DNA of 64,000 bases from Myxococcales bacterium (GTDB lineage Bacteria > Myxococcota_A > Polyangia > Haliangiales > Haliangiaceae). Positions 29,389 through 41,298 of this stretch are shown here, piece after piece; the first letter of the stretch is position 1; every line of letters starts with the position of its first letter. The translations under genes were made by a program, and so were the position numbers. The DNA is taken from NCBI GenBank assembly GCA_028287135.1, contig JAQBQE010000028.1, positions 1 through 64,000 on the forward strand. The letters are read 5' to 3'. Under the pieces are notes generated by a model, which had not been told where the DNA came from, did no database searches, and saw only the letters and a program-made list of their open reading frames with translations.

Positions 29389-31905
29389 TCACCGACCGCA
29401 TTGCGCCGCAGCACGCTTCGCGGCGACGGCAGCCTGGTCGTCGCTCCGGCCGATCGCGTCGAGCTTCAGCTTCGCCGCAGGCGGACACGCCGGGCCGAGC
29501 GCACCGAGGGCGAGCGCCGAGGCCGTGACGATCTCGGGGAACGCGGAGTCATCGAGCGCGGCGAGCAGCGCTTCGGCAGCGCCAGGTGCGGACAGCCGCG
29601 CGATCGATGCCGCCGCGCTCTGCGCGAGCGCGAGCGCTTCCGCGCTCTCGATCGCAGCGCCCCGCCAGCGGGTGAACCGACTCACGAGGATCGGGCCGAG
29701 CCTCGGATCCGCGAGCGCGACGGCGAGGCTCACGGCCTGCGTGCGGAGCTGGATCGGCGCCTTGCTGTCGTCCCACGTGCGTACCAGCAGCTGATCGATC
29801 TCCGCCGCGTGACACTGCACGAGCGCGGTCAACGCATCGATCCGGACGTCGATCTCCTGGTCCTTGCCGACGGCGTCGACGAGCGCGCGCGCAGGACCTG
29901 GGCGCTGACAGCGAGCTCCGAGCGTTGCCGCAGCGCGGCTCCGGATCTCCGGCCACGTGTCGGCGCCGAGTGCGTTGATGATCACGCGGTCGATTCCATC
30001 CGGCCCGTCCGCGGTGTGCCACGGATCGCTCGCGTCGGTCGTGGCTCCGGCGAGCGCGGACAGCACCGCGAGCCGGACGCCGGGATCCGGATCCGTCGCG
30101 AACGACAGCAGCAGCCGGATCGCCTCGGGGCGGGGAGCGAAGCCGATCGCGCGGATCGCGACCTGGCGGAGCGCTGCGGTCTCGGCGGTCGCGGGGAGCC
30201 CACGCAGCAGGGCGTCGAGCGTTCGCAGCGCGGCCGCATCGCCGAGCGTGGCGATGCCGTCGACGAGGCGGTAGCGGCGCTCGTAGTCGGTCACGGTGGG
30301 CAGGGCCGCCAGCATCGCGGCGAGCGCTGATGCGCGCGCTGCGGGATCCGTTCGCGTCGACCGCGTCAGCGCGCGCCACAGGTCGCCCGATGCCGCCGGA
30401 TCGGACTCCTTGGTTGCGGCCTCGATCAGTTCCGCGGTGGGTGCCTCCGCGAGCTGGTCGATCACGGCACGCCGCACGGGATGAGGTCCCGTGCCTGCGA
30501 GGTCGATGAGCAGCGGCAGGTCCTTGCCCGATGGAGCCAGCCGATGAGCCGCGGCGACTCGCGCGTCGATCGCGAGGCCTCCGCTCCCTGCGAGATCGTG
30601 GAGCTCTTGCCCGAGCCCGTTGCGCGCGAGCGCGTCGATCAGATCGAGCAGCTCGGGACCGGTGACCCAGCCCTCGGTCGCCGCTCGCGACAGGGACGCG
30701 GCCGCCGCGGGATCCTGGATCTTCACGAGCACGGCGATCAGCCGGCGGCGTGCATGTGCATCCGTGGTCTTGGCGAGCTCGGCATCGATCGCCGATGCAC
30801 CGGCAGTGCCACGGCGCGAGAGCGCAGCGGCGGCATTGACCGCACCCTCCTTGCCCTCGGCGACCACCTTGGCGAGCATCGCGTCTCCGCCCCCAGCGCG
30901 CTCGCCCTCGGCGAACACCTCGAGCTCGGCGATCGCGGTCGCGCCCAGCGCCGGTCCGTACGTGCTCTCGAGCACCACCGTCACGCAGCCGCTGACCGCC
31001 TCCGGCAGGTCGACGACGTAGGCCGTCCCGAGCGGATCGTTCGCGGCATCGGGGAGCTCGACGCGCCACGCGCGGGCCGGCGTCGCGATCGCGATCTGGC
31101 GCGGACGGTTGACGCTCTTCATCGTCGCGGCGGACGCGGGATTGCCGCTGACGATCCGGATCTGCTTTGCCTTGGCGCCGGCGATCCGTGGCTCGAACGT
31201 GAAGAACTGGCCCTCGCCGGTGCTCGCGCTGAGCTCCTCGCGCCACAGCGTGTCGGTGCGCCCGTCATCGAGCTCCTTCGGGATCCCGAGCCCACCTGCA
31301 TCCGTGGCCCCGGGTTGGATCGAAGCCACGCGGGCCTGATAGAGCTGGGGCGCTGCCTGGGTGGCCGAGTCGGCGCGAGCGGGCAGGGTGGGAACGCCAT
31401 CGGGCACACCGCTCGGGATCTTCGTGAGCCGCCGGAACCGCGTGCCGTCGAAGCCCTCGGCGAACAGGTACGCCGGCCGTGCATCGCAGCGACGGAGCCC
31501 ATCGCGGGTCTGGTACCGGTAGAGGCCACCGGGTCCCGCATCGAGCTCGACCCCGTAGTCACCATCGAGCCCGACGCCGCCGAGCTTCACCGTGGTGATC
31601 ACGGCGAGCGCTGCGCCCCGGTACTCGACGATCGTGGCTTCGCGCGCCGCGCCGCGGGTGACCTGGACCACGAGCATCGATCGCCCCCGGTGCGGAGCGA
31701 TGGCGAGCTCCGCGCGCGAGATGCCGCCGCCGAGCGCGAGCTTGGCCCGCGACCCGCCGGCGACCGTGAGCACGCCATCGGCGGACAGCTCGACGGTCTC
31801 GGCCGAGCCGTCACCATCGAGATCCTCGCGAAGGGTTGCGAGCGGCGCGGCGGTCGCGACCGACGTCAGGACAAGCAGCGTCGTGGCGGAACCGAGCGTT
31901 CGCAT
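29389..31905 (-). CDS. Secreted discoidin-like / HEAT-repeat protein, 838 aa
   Basis: ATG 31905 gives the signal peptide MRTLGSATTLLVLTSVATAA. The mature N-terminus has an Asp-rich loop (REDLDGDGSAETVEL) like VCBS/FG-GAP or calcium-binding loops. Around residues 215-340 a region with LDDGRTDTLWREE and QFFTFEP resembles discoidin-like (F5/8-type) glycan-binding folds often found in myxobacterial envelope proteins. From about 350 to the end there are HEAT-like helical repeats (RRYRLVDGIATLGDAAALRT, GVRLAVLSALAGATTD). It is probably a periplasmic or surface binding protein; the partner is unknown. The frame start at 31950 is rejected because it would bury the signal peptide. A TAGATT box lies 7 nt before the ATG. 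Confidence 0.82.
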   Translation of the reverse strand: MRTLGSATTLLVLTSVATAAPLATLREDLDGDGSAETVELSADGVLTVAGGSRAKLALGGGISRAELAIAPHRGRSMLVVQVTRGAAREATIVEYRGAALAVITTVKLGGVGLDGDYGVELDAGPGGLYRYQTRDGLRRCDARPAYLFAEGFDGTRFRRLTKIPSGVPDGVPTLPARADSATQAAPQLYQARVASIQPGATDAGGLGIPKELDDGRTDTLWREELSASTGEGQFFTFEPRIAGAKAKQIRIVSGNPASAATMKSVNRPRQIAIATPARAWRVELPDAANDPLGTAYVVDLPEAVSGCVTVVLESTYGPALGATAIAELEVFAEGERAGGGDAMLAKVVAEGKEGAVNAAAALSRRGTAGASAIDAELAKTTDAHARRRLIAVLVKIQDPAAAASLSRAATEGWVTGPELLDLIDALARNGLGQELHDLAGSGGLAIDARVAAAHRLAPSGKDLPLLIDLAGTGPHPVRRAVIDQLAEAPTAELIEAATKESDPAASGDLWRALTRSTRTDPAARASALAAMLAALPTVTDYERRYRLVDGIATLGDAAALRTLDALLRGLPATAETAALRQVAIRAIGFAPRPEAIRLLLSFATDPDPGVRLAVLSALAGATTDASDPWHTADGPDGIDRVIINALGADTWPEIRSRAAATLGARCQRPGPARALVDAVGKDQEIDVRIDALTALVQCHAAEIDQLLVRTWDDSKAPIQLRTQAVSLAVALADPRLGPILVSRFTRWRGAAIESAEALALAQSAAASIARLSAPGAAEALLAALDDSAFPEIVTASALALGALGPACPPAAKLKLDAIGRSDDQAAVAAKRAAAQCGR

Positions 31906-31912
31906 CGCGCGC

Positions 31913-31918
31913 AATCTA
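31913..31918 (-). promoter_or_regulatory. Probable extended -10 box (TGCTAGATT) for a leaderless transcript
   Basis: On the minus strand TGCTAGATT is followed by 7 nt (GCGCGCG) and the ATG at 31905. The TGn extension and the TANNNT match make it one of the best examples of the pattern in this window. No Shine-Dalgarno precedes the start. Confidence 0.45.
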
Positions 31919-31999
31919 GCATCCCCGCGTGCCGGCCAGCTCATGGCCATCGAGACACGCCCACGACCGCGTGATTGCAGCTGCGAACACCGCGTGTGC

Positions 32000-32005
32000 T
32001 AGCGT
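32000..32005 (+). promoter_or_regulatory. Probable extended -10 box (TGCTAGCGT) for queA
   Basis: TAGCGT with an upstream TGn ends 8 nt before the queA GTG at 32014. No ribosome site is present, consistent with a leaderless mRNA. Confidence 0.4.
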
Positions 32006-32013
32006 GCGCCGCC

Positions 32014-35318
<3,305 letters not shown>

Positions 35319-35426
35319 CCCCATCTGGGGCCAGTGCTACGCAACCGCTGCTTTTTCCGAGTCTTTCCGCCGGGTCGCCAGCGGGCTCGGTCGTTGCCGT
35401 TTTCACGTCGATCCAGGAGTGCGCCG

Positions 35427-35723
35427 ATGCAAGCAATGCAGCCGATTCTGATGATGCTGGTGATGTTCGGGATCTTCTATTTCATCCTGATCCGTCCCCA
35501 GGTTCGCAAGCAGAAGGAGCACCAGGCGCTTCTCTCGAAGCTCGGCAAGGGCGACGAGGTGATCACTCGCGGTGGCGTGATCGGCAAGATCACCGGCATC
35601 TCGGATGATGGCGTGCTCGTGCTCGAGCTCCAGGAGAAGGTCCGTGTCCGCGTTCCCCGTGCCTACGTCGAGGGCAAGTGGGAAGGCAAGGTCCCCGAAG
35701 GCGCTGAAAAGCGCGCTGCTTGA
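35427..35723 (+). CDS. yajC: Sec translocon accessory protein YajC
   Basis: 98 aa. One membrane helix near residues 5-23 (ILMMLVMFGIFYFILIRPQ) is followed by the family signature RPQVRKQKEHQ and a small beta-rich cytosolic domain (KGDEVITRGGVIGKIT). ATG 35427 is preceded by AGGAG at 35414-35418; the longer frame from 35334 has no such context. YajC associates with SecDF in the inner membrane, and the gene sits directly before secD, as in most bacteria. Confidence 0.94.
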   Translation: MQAMQPILMMLVMFGIFYFILIRPQVRKQKEHQALLSKLGKGDEVITRGGVIGKITGISDDGVLVLELQEKVRVRVPRAYVEGKWEGKVPEGAEKRAA

Positions 35724-35774
35724 TCCTGGCGACGATTCGCGTTTCGGCCTGTCTGGTCTCGTTCGAGGTGGTTC

Positions 35775-37709
35775 ATGGACCGTAGTCTCAAGTGGCGCAC
35801 ACTCGCTCTGATCGCGAGCATCTTCCTCTGCATCGGAGTGCTCGCGCCGAGCTTTGTCGATAACGACAAGTTGCCGTGGTGGTTCCCGTTCGAGAAGAAG
35901 ATCAACCTGGGGCTCGATCTCCAGGGCGGTCTTCACATCGTCTACAGCATCGATCTCGATCGCGCCGTCGACGACAAGGCGTCGGAGATCAAGCGCGATC
36001 TCGACTCGCGGTTCGCCGACGACAAGATCAAGGCGACGGTCAAGACGCTCGAGACGCCGGTCGGTGGCGTCGTCGTGCTGCTCGAGGACGCCACGAAGCG
36101 CGATCAGGTGAAGGCTGCGATCAACAGCGACTACGGCAAGGACATCAGCGCGCGTGAGTGCGCGCCGACCGATGGCCCGAACGCGATCTGCTTCCGGGTC
36201 TCGTCGACGTTTGCCGACACCATCAAGAAGTCCGCGCTCGCCAACGCCGTCACGACGATCCGCGAGCGGATCGACGAGAAGGGCGTCGCCGAGCCGACCG
36301 TGGTCGAGAAGGGCGACGAGATCCTCGTCGAGCTCCCCGGTCTCAACAAGGAAGTCATCGAGGAGACGCGGAACATCATCCGCCGCACCGCGAAGCTCGA
36401 GTTCAAGGTCGTCGATGACGGCTCCGAGTACATGCGCAAGCTGTTCGCCAAGGTCGGCAGCGCGGGCAAGAAGGGCGATCCCACGGACCCGCTCGCCATC
36501 AAGGACGAGATTCGCGCCGAGATCGATCAGTGGCGCCCTGAAGAGGGCAACACGATGCACACCGACTACTACCTGGTCGCTCGCGACCGCAAGGAGTGGG
36601 TCACGGCCGAGGAGGCCAAGGAGCTCGAGTGCTCCGCCCGCACCGACAAGAAGGCGTTCAAGGACGGCAAGGTCGAGTGCAACGTGCCCGGCCGGTTCGT
36701 GATCGACCGCTACGTCAAGGCGCTCGCCGCGCAGGACCCGTCGTTCAAGATCCCCGACGATCGCCAGCTGGCGTACGAGCTCAACGACGCCGCGCCGACG
36801 GACAGCGACACGCGTCCGACCTGGCGGTCGTACTGGCTCGACAAGGCCGTGCGCCTCACCGGCAGCGGCATCAACGACGCGCAGGGTAGCTACGACCCCA
36901 ACACGAATCGTCCGATCGTCCTGCTCGACTTCAACCGCTACGGCAGCCGCGTGTTCGGCGACCTGACCGCGGAGATCGTCGGCAAGAAGCTCGCGACGAT
37001 CCTCGACGACAAGGTCAAGAGCGCGCCGATCATCAACGGCGCCATCCGTGGCGGCCGCGCATCGATCACGATGGGCGGAAGCGATCCGACCCGCCAGGAG
37101 ATCGAGCGTAACGAGCTCGTCAACGTGCTGAAGACCGGCTCGCTGCCGGCGCCGCTCAAGGAAGAGTCGGCATCGGAGATCGGCCCGACGCTCGGCATGG
37201 ATGCGATCGAGAAGACCCGGCTGTCGTTCGGTCTCGGCGTCCTGCTCGTGTTCGCGATCATGCTCGGCGTCTACAAGTGGTCCGGGATGGTCGCGGTGTT
37301 CGCGGTCCTCTATCACGTGCTGCTCACCCTCGCGGTGATGGCGGCGTTCGGCGCGACCCTCACGCTCCCCGGCATCGCCGCGGTCGTGCTGTCGGTCGGC
37401 ATGACCGTCGACGGCAACATCCTGATCTACGAACGCATACGAGACGAGCTGTTACTCGGAAAGAGTGTACGAGGTGCGATCGACCTCGGGTTCTCACGCG
37501 CGTTCTCCGCCATCCTCGACGGTCAGCTGACCACCGCAGCCGCTGGCTGGGTGCTCCTGCAGTACGGCTCGGGCCCGATCAAGGGCTTCGCCGTGATGCT
37601 GCTCGTCGGTGTGTTCACCACCCTCCTCGTCAACACGTGGGTCACGCGCATCTTCTTCGACTGGAGCATCTCCAGGAAGAAGGGCACCGCGTCCACCCTT
37701 TCGATCTGA
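35775..37709 (+). CDS. secD: Protein translocase subunit SecD
   Basis: 644 aa, starting at ATG 35775. The first membrane helix spans about residues 9-28. It is followed by the SecD hallmark LGLDLQGGLHIVYSID and a large periplasmic P1 region to about residue 470, then five helices to the end containing LPGIAAVVLSVGMTVDGNIL and YERIRDELLLGKS. With SecF it uses the proton-motive force to help preproteins leave the SecYEG channel. The periplasmic region is slightly longer than in E. coli and carries four Cys residues in two pairs (near 125-135 and 290-307). The gap to yajC is 51 bp, and secF starts 7 bp after the stop. Confidence 0.95.
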   Translation: MDRSLKWRTLALIASIFLCIGVLAPSFVDNDKLPWWFPFEKKINLGLDLQGGLHIVYSIDLDRAVDDKASEIKRDLDSRFADDKIKATVKTLETPVGGVVVLLEDATKRDQVKAAINSDYGKDISARECAPTDGPNAICFRVSSTFADTIKKSALANAVTTIRERIDEKGVAEPTVVEKGDEILVELPGLNKEVIEETRNIIRRTAKLEFKVVDDGSEYMRKLFAKVGSAGKKGDPTDPLAIKDEIRAEIDQWRPEEGNTMHTDYYLVARDRKEWVTAEEAKELECSARTDKKAFKDGKVECNVPGRFVIDRYVKALAAQDPSFKIPDDRQLAYELNDAAPTDSDTRPTWRSYWLDKAVRLTGSGINDAQGSYDPNTNRPIVLLDFNRYGSRVFGDLTAEIVGKKLATILDDKVKSAPIINGAIRGGRASITMGGSDPTRQEIERNELVNVLKTGSLPAPLKEESASEIGPTLGMDAIEKTRLSFGLGVLLVFAIMLGVYKWSGMVAVFAVLYHVLLTLAVMAAFGATLTLPGIAAVVLSVGMTVDGNILIYERIRDELLLGKSVRGAIDLGFSRAFSAILDGQLTTAAAGWVLLQYGSGPIKGFAVMLLVGVFTTLLVNTWVTRIFFDWSISRKKGTASTLSI

Positions 37710-37716
37710 GCGTCCC

Positions 37717-39021
37717 ATGAGCGATCAACACAAGTTCCGATACCTGTTGCCGCCGGGGAACAACTTCAACTTCGTCTCGAAGTTCAAGGGCTGGGTCATC
37801 TTCGCCGTCATCGCCATGATCGCGTCGATCGGCATGCTCTTCGTGAACAAACAGGTTCGCGGCGAGTACCTGAACTGGACGATCGACTTCAAGGGTGGCA
37901 CCGAGATCATCCTCGCGTTCAAGGACAAGACGACGGGCGAGTACACGAAGCCCGACCTCGGTAAGATCCGCGACGAGCTCGAGAAGGCCGACAAGACGGT
38001 CGAGCTCAGCGAGATCTCGTGGACCGCAGAGGACGCCAAGGGCGACGACGTCGCCGTCAATGGCGTGATCGTTCGCACCACGCGGTTCTCCGCACTGGTG
38101 CCGGCGACCGCGCAGAAGGTGGTCACGGACTTCCAGGAAGCGTTCAAGGACCGCGAGCTGCACAAGGTCGCCTGGTCCGGCGATCGCCTGAGCGTCCGGT
38201 CGCAGAAGCCGATCTCCGATGCGGATGTCGCCGCGGTGTTCGCGAAGTCGGGCCTCGAGGTCAAGCCGTGGGACCAGACCGAGAAGAACCTGTACACGCG
38301 CGCCGACGAGGGCACGGGTGAGCACAACCAGTGGTTCGCGATCTCGGGCCTCGCCAAGCAGTACGAGCTGGCGATCGAGAAGGCCGAGCCGACGACGGAT
38401 GTCGTGGTCGTGCAGAGCTACGGCGTCGGTGCCAAGGCCGGCGACAAGCTGCGCGACGATGCGGTCAAGTCGCTGATCTACGCGATCTTCCTGATCATGC
38501 TCTACCTGGCGTTCCGGTTCGACATCCGGTTCGCGCCGGGTGCGGCCGTGGCGACGATCCACGACGCGATCATCGTGATCGGCGTGTTTGCGGTGACGTA
38601 CACCGAGGTCTCGCTGACCTCGGTCGCCGGTCTGCTGACGGTGATGGGGTTCTCCGTCAACGACACCGTGATCGTGTTCGATCGAATTCGCGAGAACCAG
38701 GCCAAGCTCAAGGACAAGAAGCTCGAACGGATCGTCGACATCTCGCTCAACGAGATGCTCGTGCGCTCGATCCTGACCTCGGCGACGGTGTTCTCGACGA
38801 CGCTCGTCATGAACATCTTCGGCGAGGGCCTCGTGAAGAACTTCGCGTTCACGATGAACGTCGGCGTGATCGTCGGCGTGTACTCGTCGCTGTTCCTCGC
38901 GACGCCCGTGTTCCTCTGGGTGTCCAAGACCTGGTACTCGGGCACCGGGCCCGCGCGTCGTCGTGGACTGCCGGTCGCTCCGGCCGGCACGGCGCCGACG
39001 CCGACCGCCGACGACGAGTAG
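37717..39021 (+). CDS. secF: Protein translocase subunit SecF
   Basis: 434 aa from ATG 37717, 7 bp after secD; the frame start at 37609 lies within secD and is rejected. The first helix is near residues 23-43, followed by the SecF motif TIDFKGGTEIILAF, a periplasmic domain that is longer than usual (to about 250), then five helices including TVMGFSVNDTVIVFDRIREN near 308-326 and ILTSATVFSTTLVMN. The C-terminus is a Pro/Ala-rich cytosolic tail. It partners with SecD. A perfect-arm palindrome at 39047-39076 follows and may end the transcript. Confidence 0.95.
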   Translation: MSDQHKFRYLLPPGNNFNFVSKFKGWVIFAVIAMIASIGMLFVNKQVRGEYLNWTIDFKGGTEIILAFKDKTTGEYTKPDLGKIRDELEKADKTVELSEISWTAEDAKGDDVAVNGVIVRTTRFSALVPATAQKVVTDFQEAFKDRELHKVAWSGDRLSVRSQKPISDADVAAVFAKSGLEVKPWDQTEKNLYTRADEGTGEHNQWFAISGLAKQYELAIEKAEPTTDVVVVQSYGVGAKAGDKLRDDAVKSLIYAIFLIMLYLAFRFDIRFAPGAAVATIHDAIIVIGVFAVTYTEVSLTSVAGLLTVMGFSVNDTVIVFDRIRENQAKLKDKKLERIVDISLNEMLVRSILTSATVFSTTLVMNIFGEGLVKNFAFTMNVGVIVGVYSSLFLATPVFLWVSKTWYSGTGPARRRGLPVAPAGTAPTPTADDE

Positions 39022-39046
39022 CGACTCGGGGCGATCTCGCTCATAC

Positions 39047-39076
39047 CGCCAGTGCGATCCCGGGATCGCGCTGGCG
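39047..39076 (+). terminator. 30-bp palindrome after secF, possible terminator
   Basis: CGCCAGTGCGATCCC is followed directly by GGGATCGCGCTGGCG. The arms are complementary over 15 positions with a single T/G wobble. The RNA would form a very stable hairpin with a minimal loop. It is followed by only a broken T run (TTCGTCGTTTC), so it could be a weak terminator, an mRNA-stabilising hairpin, or a protein-binding operator. It lies 26-55 bp after secF and ends 50 bp before recJ. Confidence 0.5.
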
Positions 39077-39114
39077 TTCGTCGTTTCGGGGCGTTGGGTG
39101 TCATACCCGGGCAC

Positions 39115-39120
39115 TAGCGT
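39115..39120 (+). promoter_or_regulatory. Probable -10 box (TAGCGT) for recJ
   Basis: CACTAGCGT ends 6 nt before the recJ GTG at 39127. It is the same hexamer as upstream of queA, and no ribosome site intervenes. Confidence 0.35.
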
Positions 39121-39126
39121 GCGCGT

Positions 39127-40866
39127 GTGCAACTGCGGCTCCGCTCGGTCGACGAGCAGCTCGTCACTCGTCTCGCGGCCGCCCTGCGCGTGCGGCCCGC
39201 CACGGCGCGCTGTCTGGTCGGTCGCGGTGTCCATGACCCACGCGAGGCTCAGGGCTTCGTCGATCCACGGCTCGCTGCGCTGCGTCCGCCGGCGGGTCTG
39301 GCGGGGCTGTCGAGCGCCGTCGGTCGGATCGCCGATGCCGTCGTGCGCGGCGAGCGGATCGGGGTGTTCGGTGATTACGACGTCGACGGAGTCACCACCG
39401 CTGCGCTGCTGACGTCATTCCTGCGCGCTGCGGGTGCGAGCGTCGAGGTCGCGGTCGCGAGCCGTGATGCAGGCTATGGCTTCACGCCGGGCGCAGCAGC
39501 TGCGCTGATCGCCAGGGGCTGCCAGCTGATCATCACCGGTGATTGCGGGACGAGCGACCTCGAGTCGATCGCGGTCGCCTCCGCCCACAGCGTGCCGGTG
39601 ATCATCGTCGATCACCACACGGTGCCGTCCGCGGACACGCCGCATCCGGCGTTCGCCCTGGTCAACCCGTACCGCGCGGACTCGACGTTCCCGTTCCGCG
39701 GCATGGCCTCGGTCGGGCTCGCGTTCTATGTCGCCGCGGCCGTGCGCACCGAGCTGCGCGAGCGTGGCCACTTCTCGCGGTCCGGCCGCTCGGGTCCCGA
39801 GCCCGATGTCCGCGACCTGCTCGATCTCGTCGCGCTCGGAACGATCGCGGACCTCGTGCCGCTGACCGCGGAGAACCGGATCCTCACCGCACTCGGGCTG
39901 CGCCAGCTCCAGAGCCGCAAGCGGCCCGGCGTCGCGGCATTGCTCGCGTCGGCGGGCGTCGATCTCGAGCGCGACGTGGATGCGCGGACGGTCGCGTGGA
40001 AGCTCGCGCCGCGGATCAATGCACCGGGTCGGCTGGGCGCCGCGGAGCCCTCGCTCGCGTTGCTGCTCGCGGGATCCGATACCGCCGCGGAGTGCGCGCA
40101 GGCGCTCGAGGCCGCGAACTCCGAACGCCGCACGATCCAGGATCGCGTGGTCACCGAAGCGCTCGATCAGCTCGGCGATCGAGATCCGGGCGCGGCGATC
40201 GTGATCGCCGGCGAGGGCTGGCCCACCGGCGTGGTCGGGATCGTCGCCGCCAAGCTCGTCGATCGCTACCAGCGTCCGGCGTTCGTGATCGGCATCGATC
40301 CCGTGACCGGCATCGGTCGCGGATCGGCACGGAGCGCCGGTGGTGTCGATCTGTACCGCGCACTGTCGGAGGCGGCGCTGATCCCGGGCTGCCTCGGTCG
40401 CTTCGGCGGTCACGCCGCGGCGGCCGGCTTCACGATCCAGCGCGAGCAGATCGCGGCGCTCGCCGAGGCGCTGGGTGGTGCATGCCTCCGCCTCGCCGAG
40501 GGCTCCGGTCCGGTCGTGGCTGGACGCGAGGTCGATGCCGAGGTCCGGCTCGGCGAGATCGACGAGCGCCTCGCCACCGAGCTCGCTGGCCTCGGGCCGT
40601 TCGGCCAGCAGAACCCTGCGCCCACGCTCGCCACGCGCAATGCGCGGGTGACCGCGGTGCGCCGCGTCGGTGACGGGTCGCACATCAAGCTGACCCTCGA
40701 GGACGATCAGAGCACGACGCGAACGGCGATCGGGTTCGGGCTCGGCGATCGGCCGGTGGACGTCGGCGCACGCGTCGATCTCGCATTCGTCCCGACGGTC
40801 TCGACGTGGCAGGGCCGGCGCAGCGCCGAGCTCGAGCTGTCGGACCTCGCGGTCCTCGGCTCCTGA
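39127..40866 (+). CDS. recJ: Single-stranded-DNA-specific 5'-3' exonuclease RecJ
   Basis: 579 aa, start GTG 39127, a typical RecJ length. The DHH phosphoesterase motifs are present: GVFGDYDVDGVTTAALL (near residue 82), TGDCGTSDLE, and IIVDHHTVPS with the DHH triad. The DHHA1 region has GRFGGHAAAAGFTI near 424, and a C-terminal OB-like domain follows. The enzyme degrades 5' ssDNA in recombination and mismatch/base-excision repair, using Mn2+/Mg2+. It follows secF by 105 bp with its own apparent promoter box. Confidence 0.94.
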   Translation: MQLRLRSVDEQLVTRLAAALRVRPATARCLVGRGVHDPREAQGFVDPRLAALRPPAGLAGLSSAVGRIADAVVRGERIGVFGDYDVDGVTTAALLTSFLRAAGASVEVAVASRDAGYGFTPGAAAALIARGCQLIITGDCGTSDLESIAVASAHSVPVIIVDHHTVPSADTPHPAFALVNPYRADSTFPFRGMASVGLAFYVAAAVRTELRERGHFSRSGRSGPEPDVRDLLDLVALGTIADLVPLTAENRILTALGLRQLQSRKRPGVAALLASAGVDLERDVDARTVAWKLAPRINAPGRLGAAEPSLALLLAGSDTAAECAQALEAANSERRTIQDRVVTEALDQLGDRDPGAAIVIAGEGWPTGVVGIVAAKLVDRYQRPAFVIGIDPVTGIGRGSARSAGGVDLYRALSEAALIPGCLGRFGGHAAAAGFTIQREQIAALAEALGGACLRLAEGSGPVVAGREVDAEVRLGEIDERLATELAGLGPFGQQNPAPTLATRNARVTAVRRVGDGSHIKLTLEDDQSTTRTAIGFGLGDRPVDVGARVDLAFVPTVSTWQGRRSAELELSDLAVLGS

Positions 40867-40923
40867 GCCGACCGCGCGGTCGCTCCGCCTTGGTCGATAC
40901 GGGCGTGCATGCTAGGCAGCTAT

Positions 40924-41229
40924 ATGCGCGTCGTGTGGATTCTTGCGGTCCTGCTGAGCGTCCTCGCTCCGGCCGGGCACGTGGGGATCACGATGGCGCC
41001 GACCGACACCGAGCAGGTCACGACGCCTCGCCCGGTCGCCAGCGGTGTGGCGCGGCGGGCTGCCTCGGATCTCGACCTTCAGGATCAGGATCTGCTCGCG
41101 CTGCCCACCGTGCGCATCGCTCGGGTGGAGCCGGCCGCCGAGCACGTAACCATGCTGCCGTCTGCCACGTACGGGCGGCTCGCGCGCCCGAGCCTCGACG
41201 CAGCGAGTCCGCGGGCGCCTCCGGCCTGA
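40924..41229 (+). CDS. Small putative secreted protein, about 101 aa
   Basis: ATG 40924 starts MRVVWILAVLLSVLAPAGHV, a plausible signal peptide with a cleavable end. ATG 40909, five codons upstream, is an alternative. The rest is Ala/Thr/Pro rich with no recognised motif. It fills the otherwise gene-free 432 bp between recJ and the antiporter gene. A TAGGCA element lies just upstream of the start. Support rests only on the signal peptide and open frame, so it may not be a real gene. Confidence 0.4.
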   Translation: MRVVWILAVLLSVLAPAGHVGITMAPTDTEQVTTPRPVASGVARRAASDLDLQDQDLLALPTVRIARVEPAAEHVTMLPSATYGRLARPSLDAASPRAPPA

Positions 41230-41298
41230 TCCGCGGTCCGTTCGTTCTCGAATCCTGAAGGCCCGAAACTCGCCGCGATGGCGACGTGGAGGTGTGCC

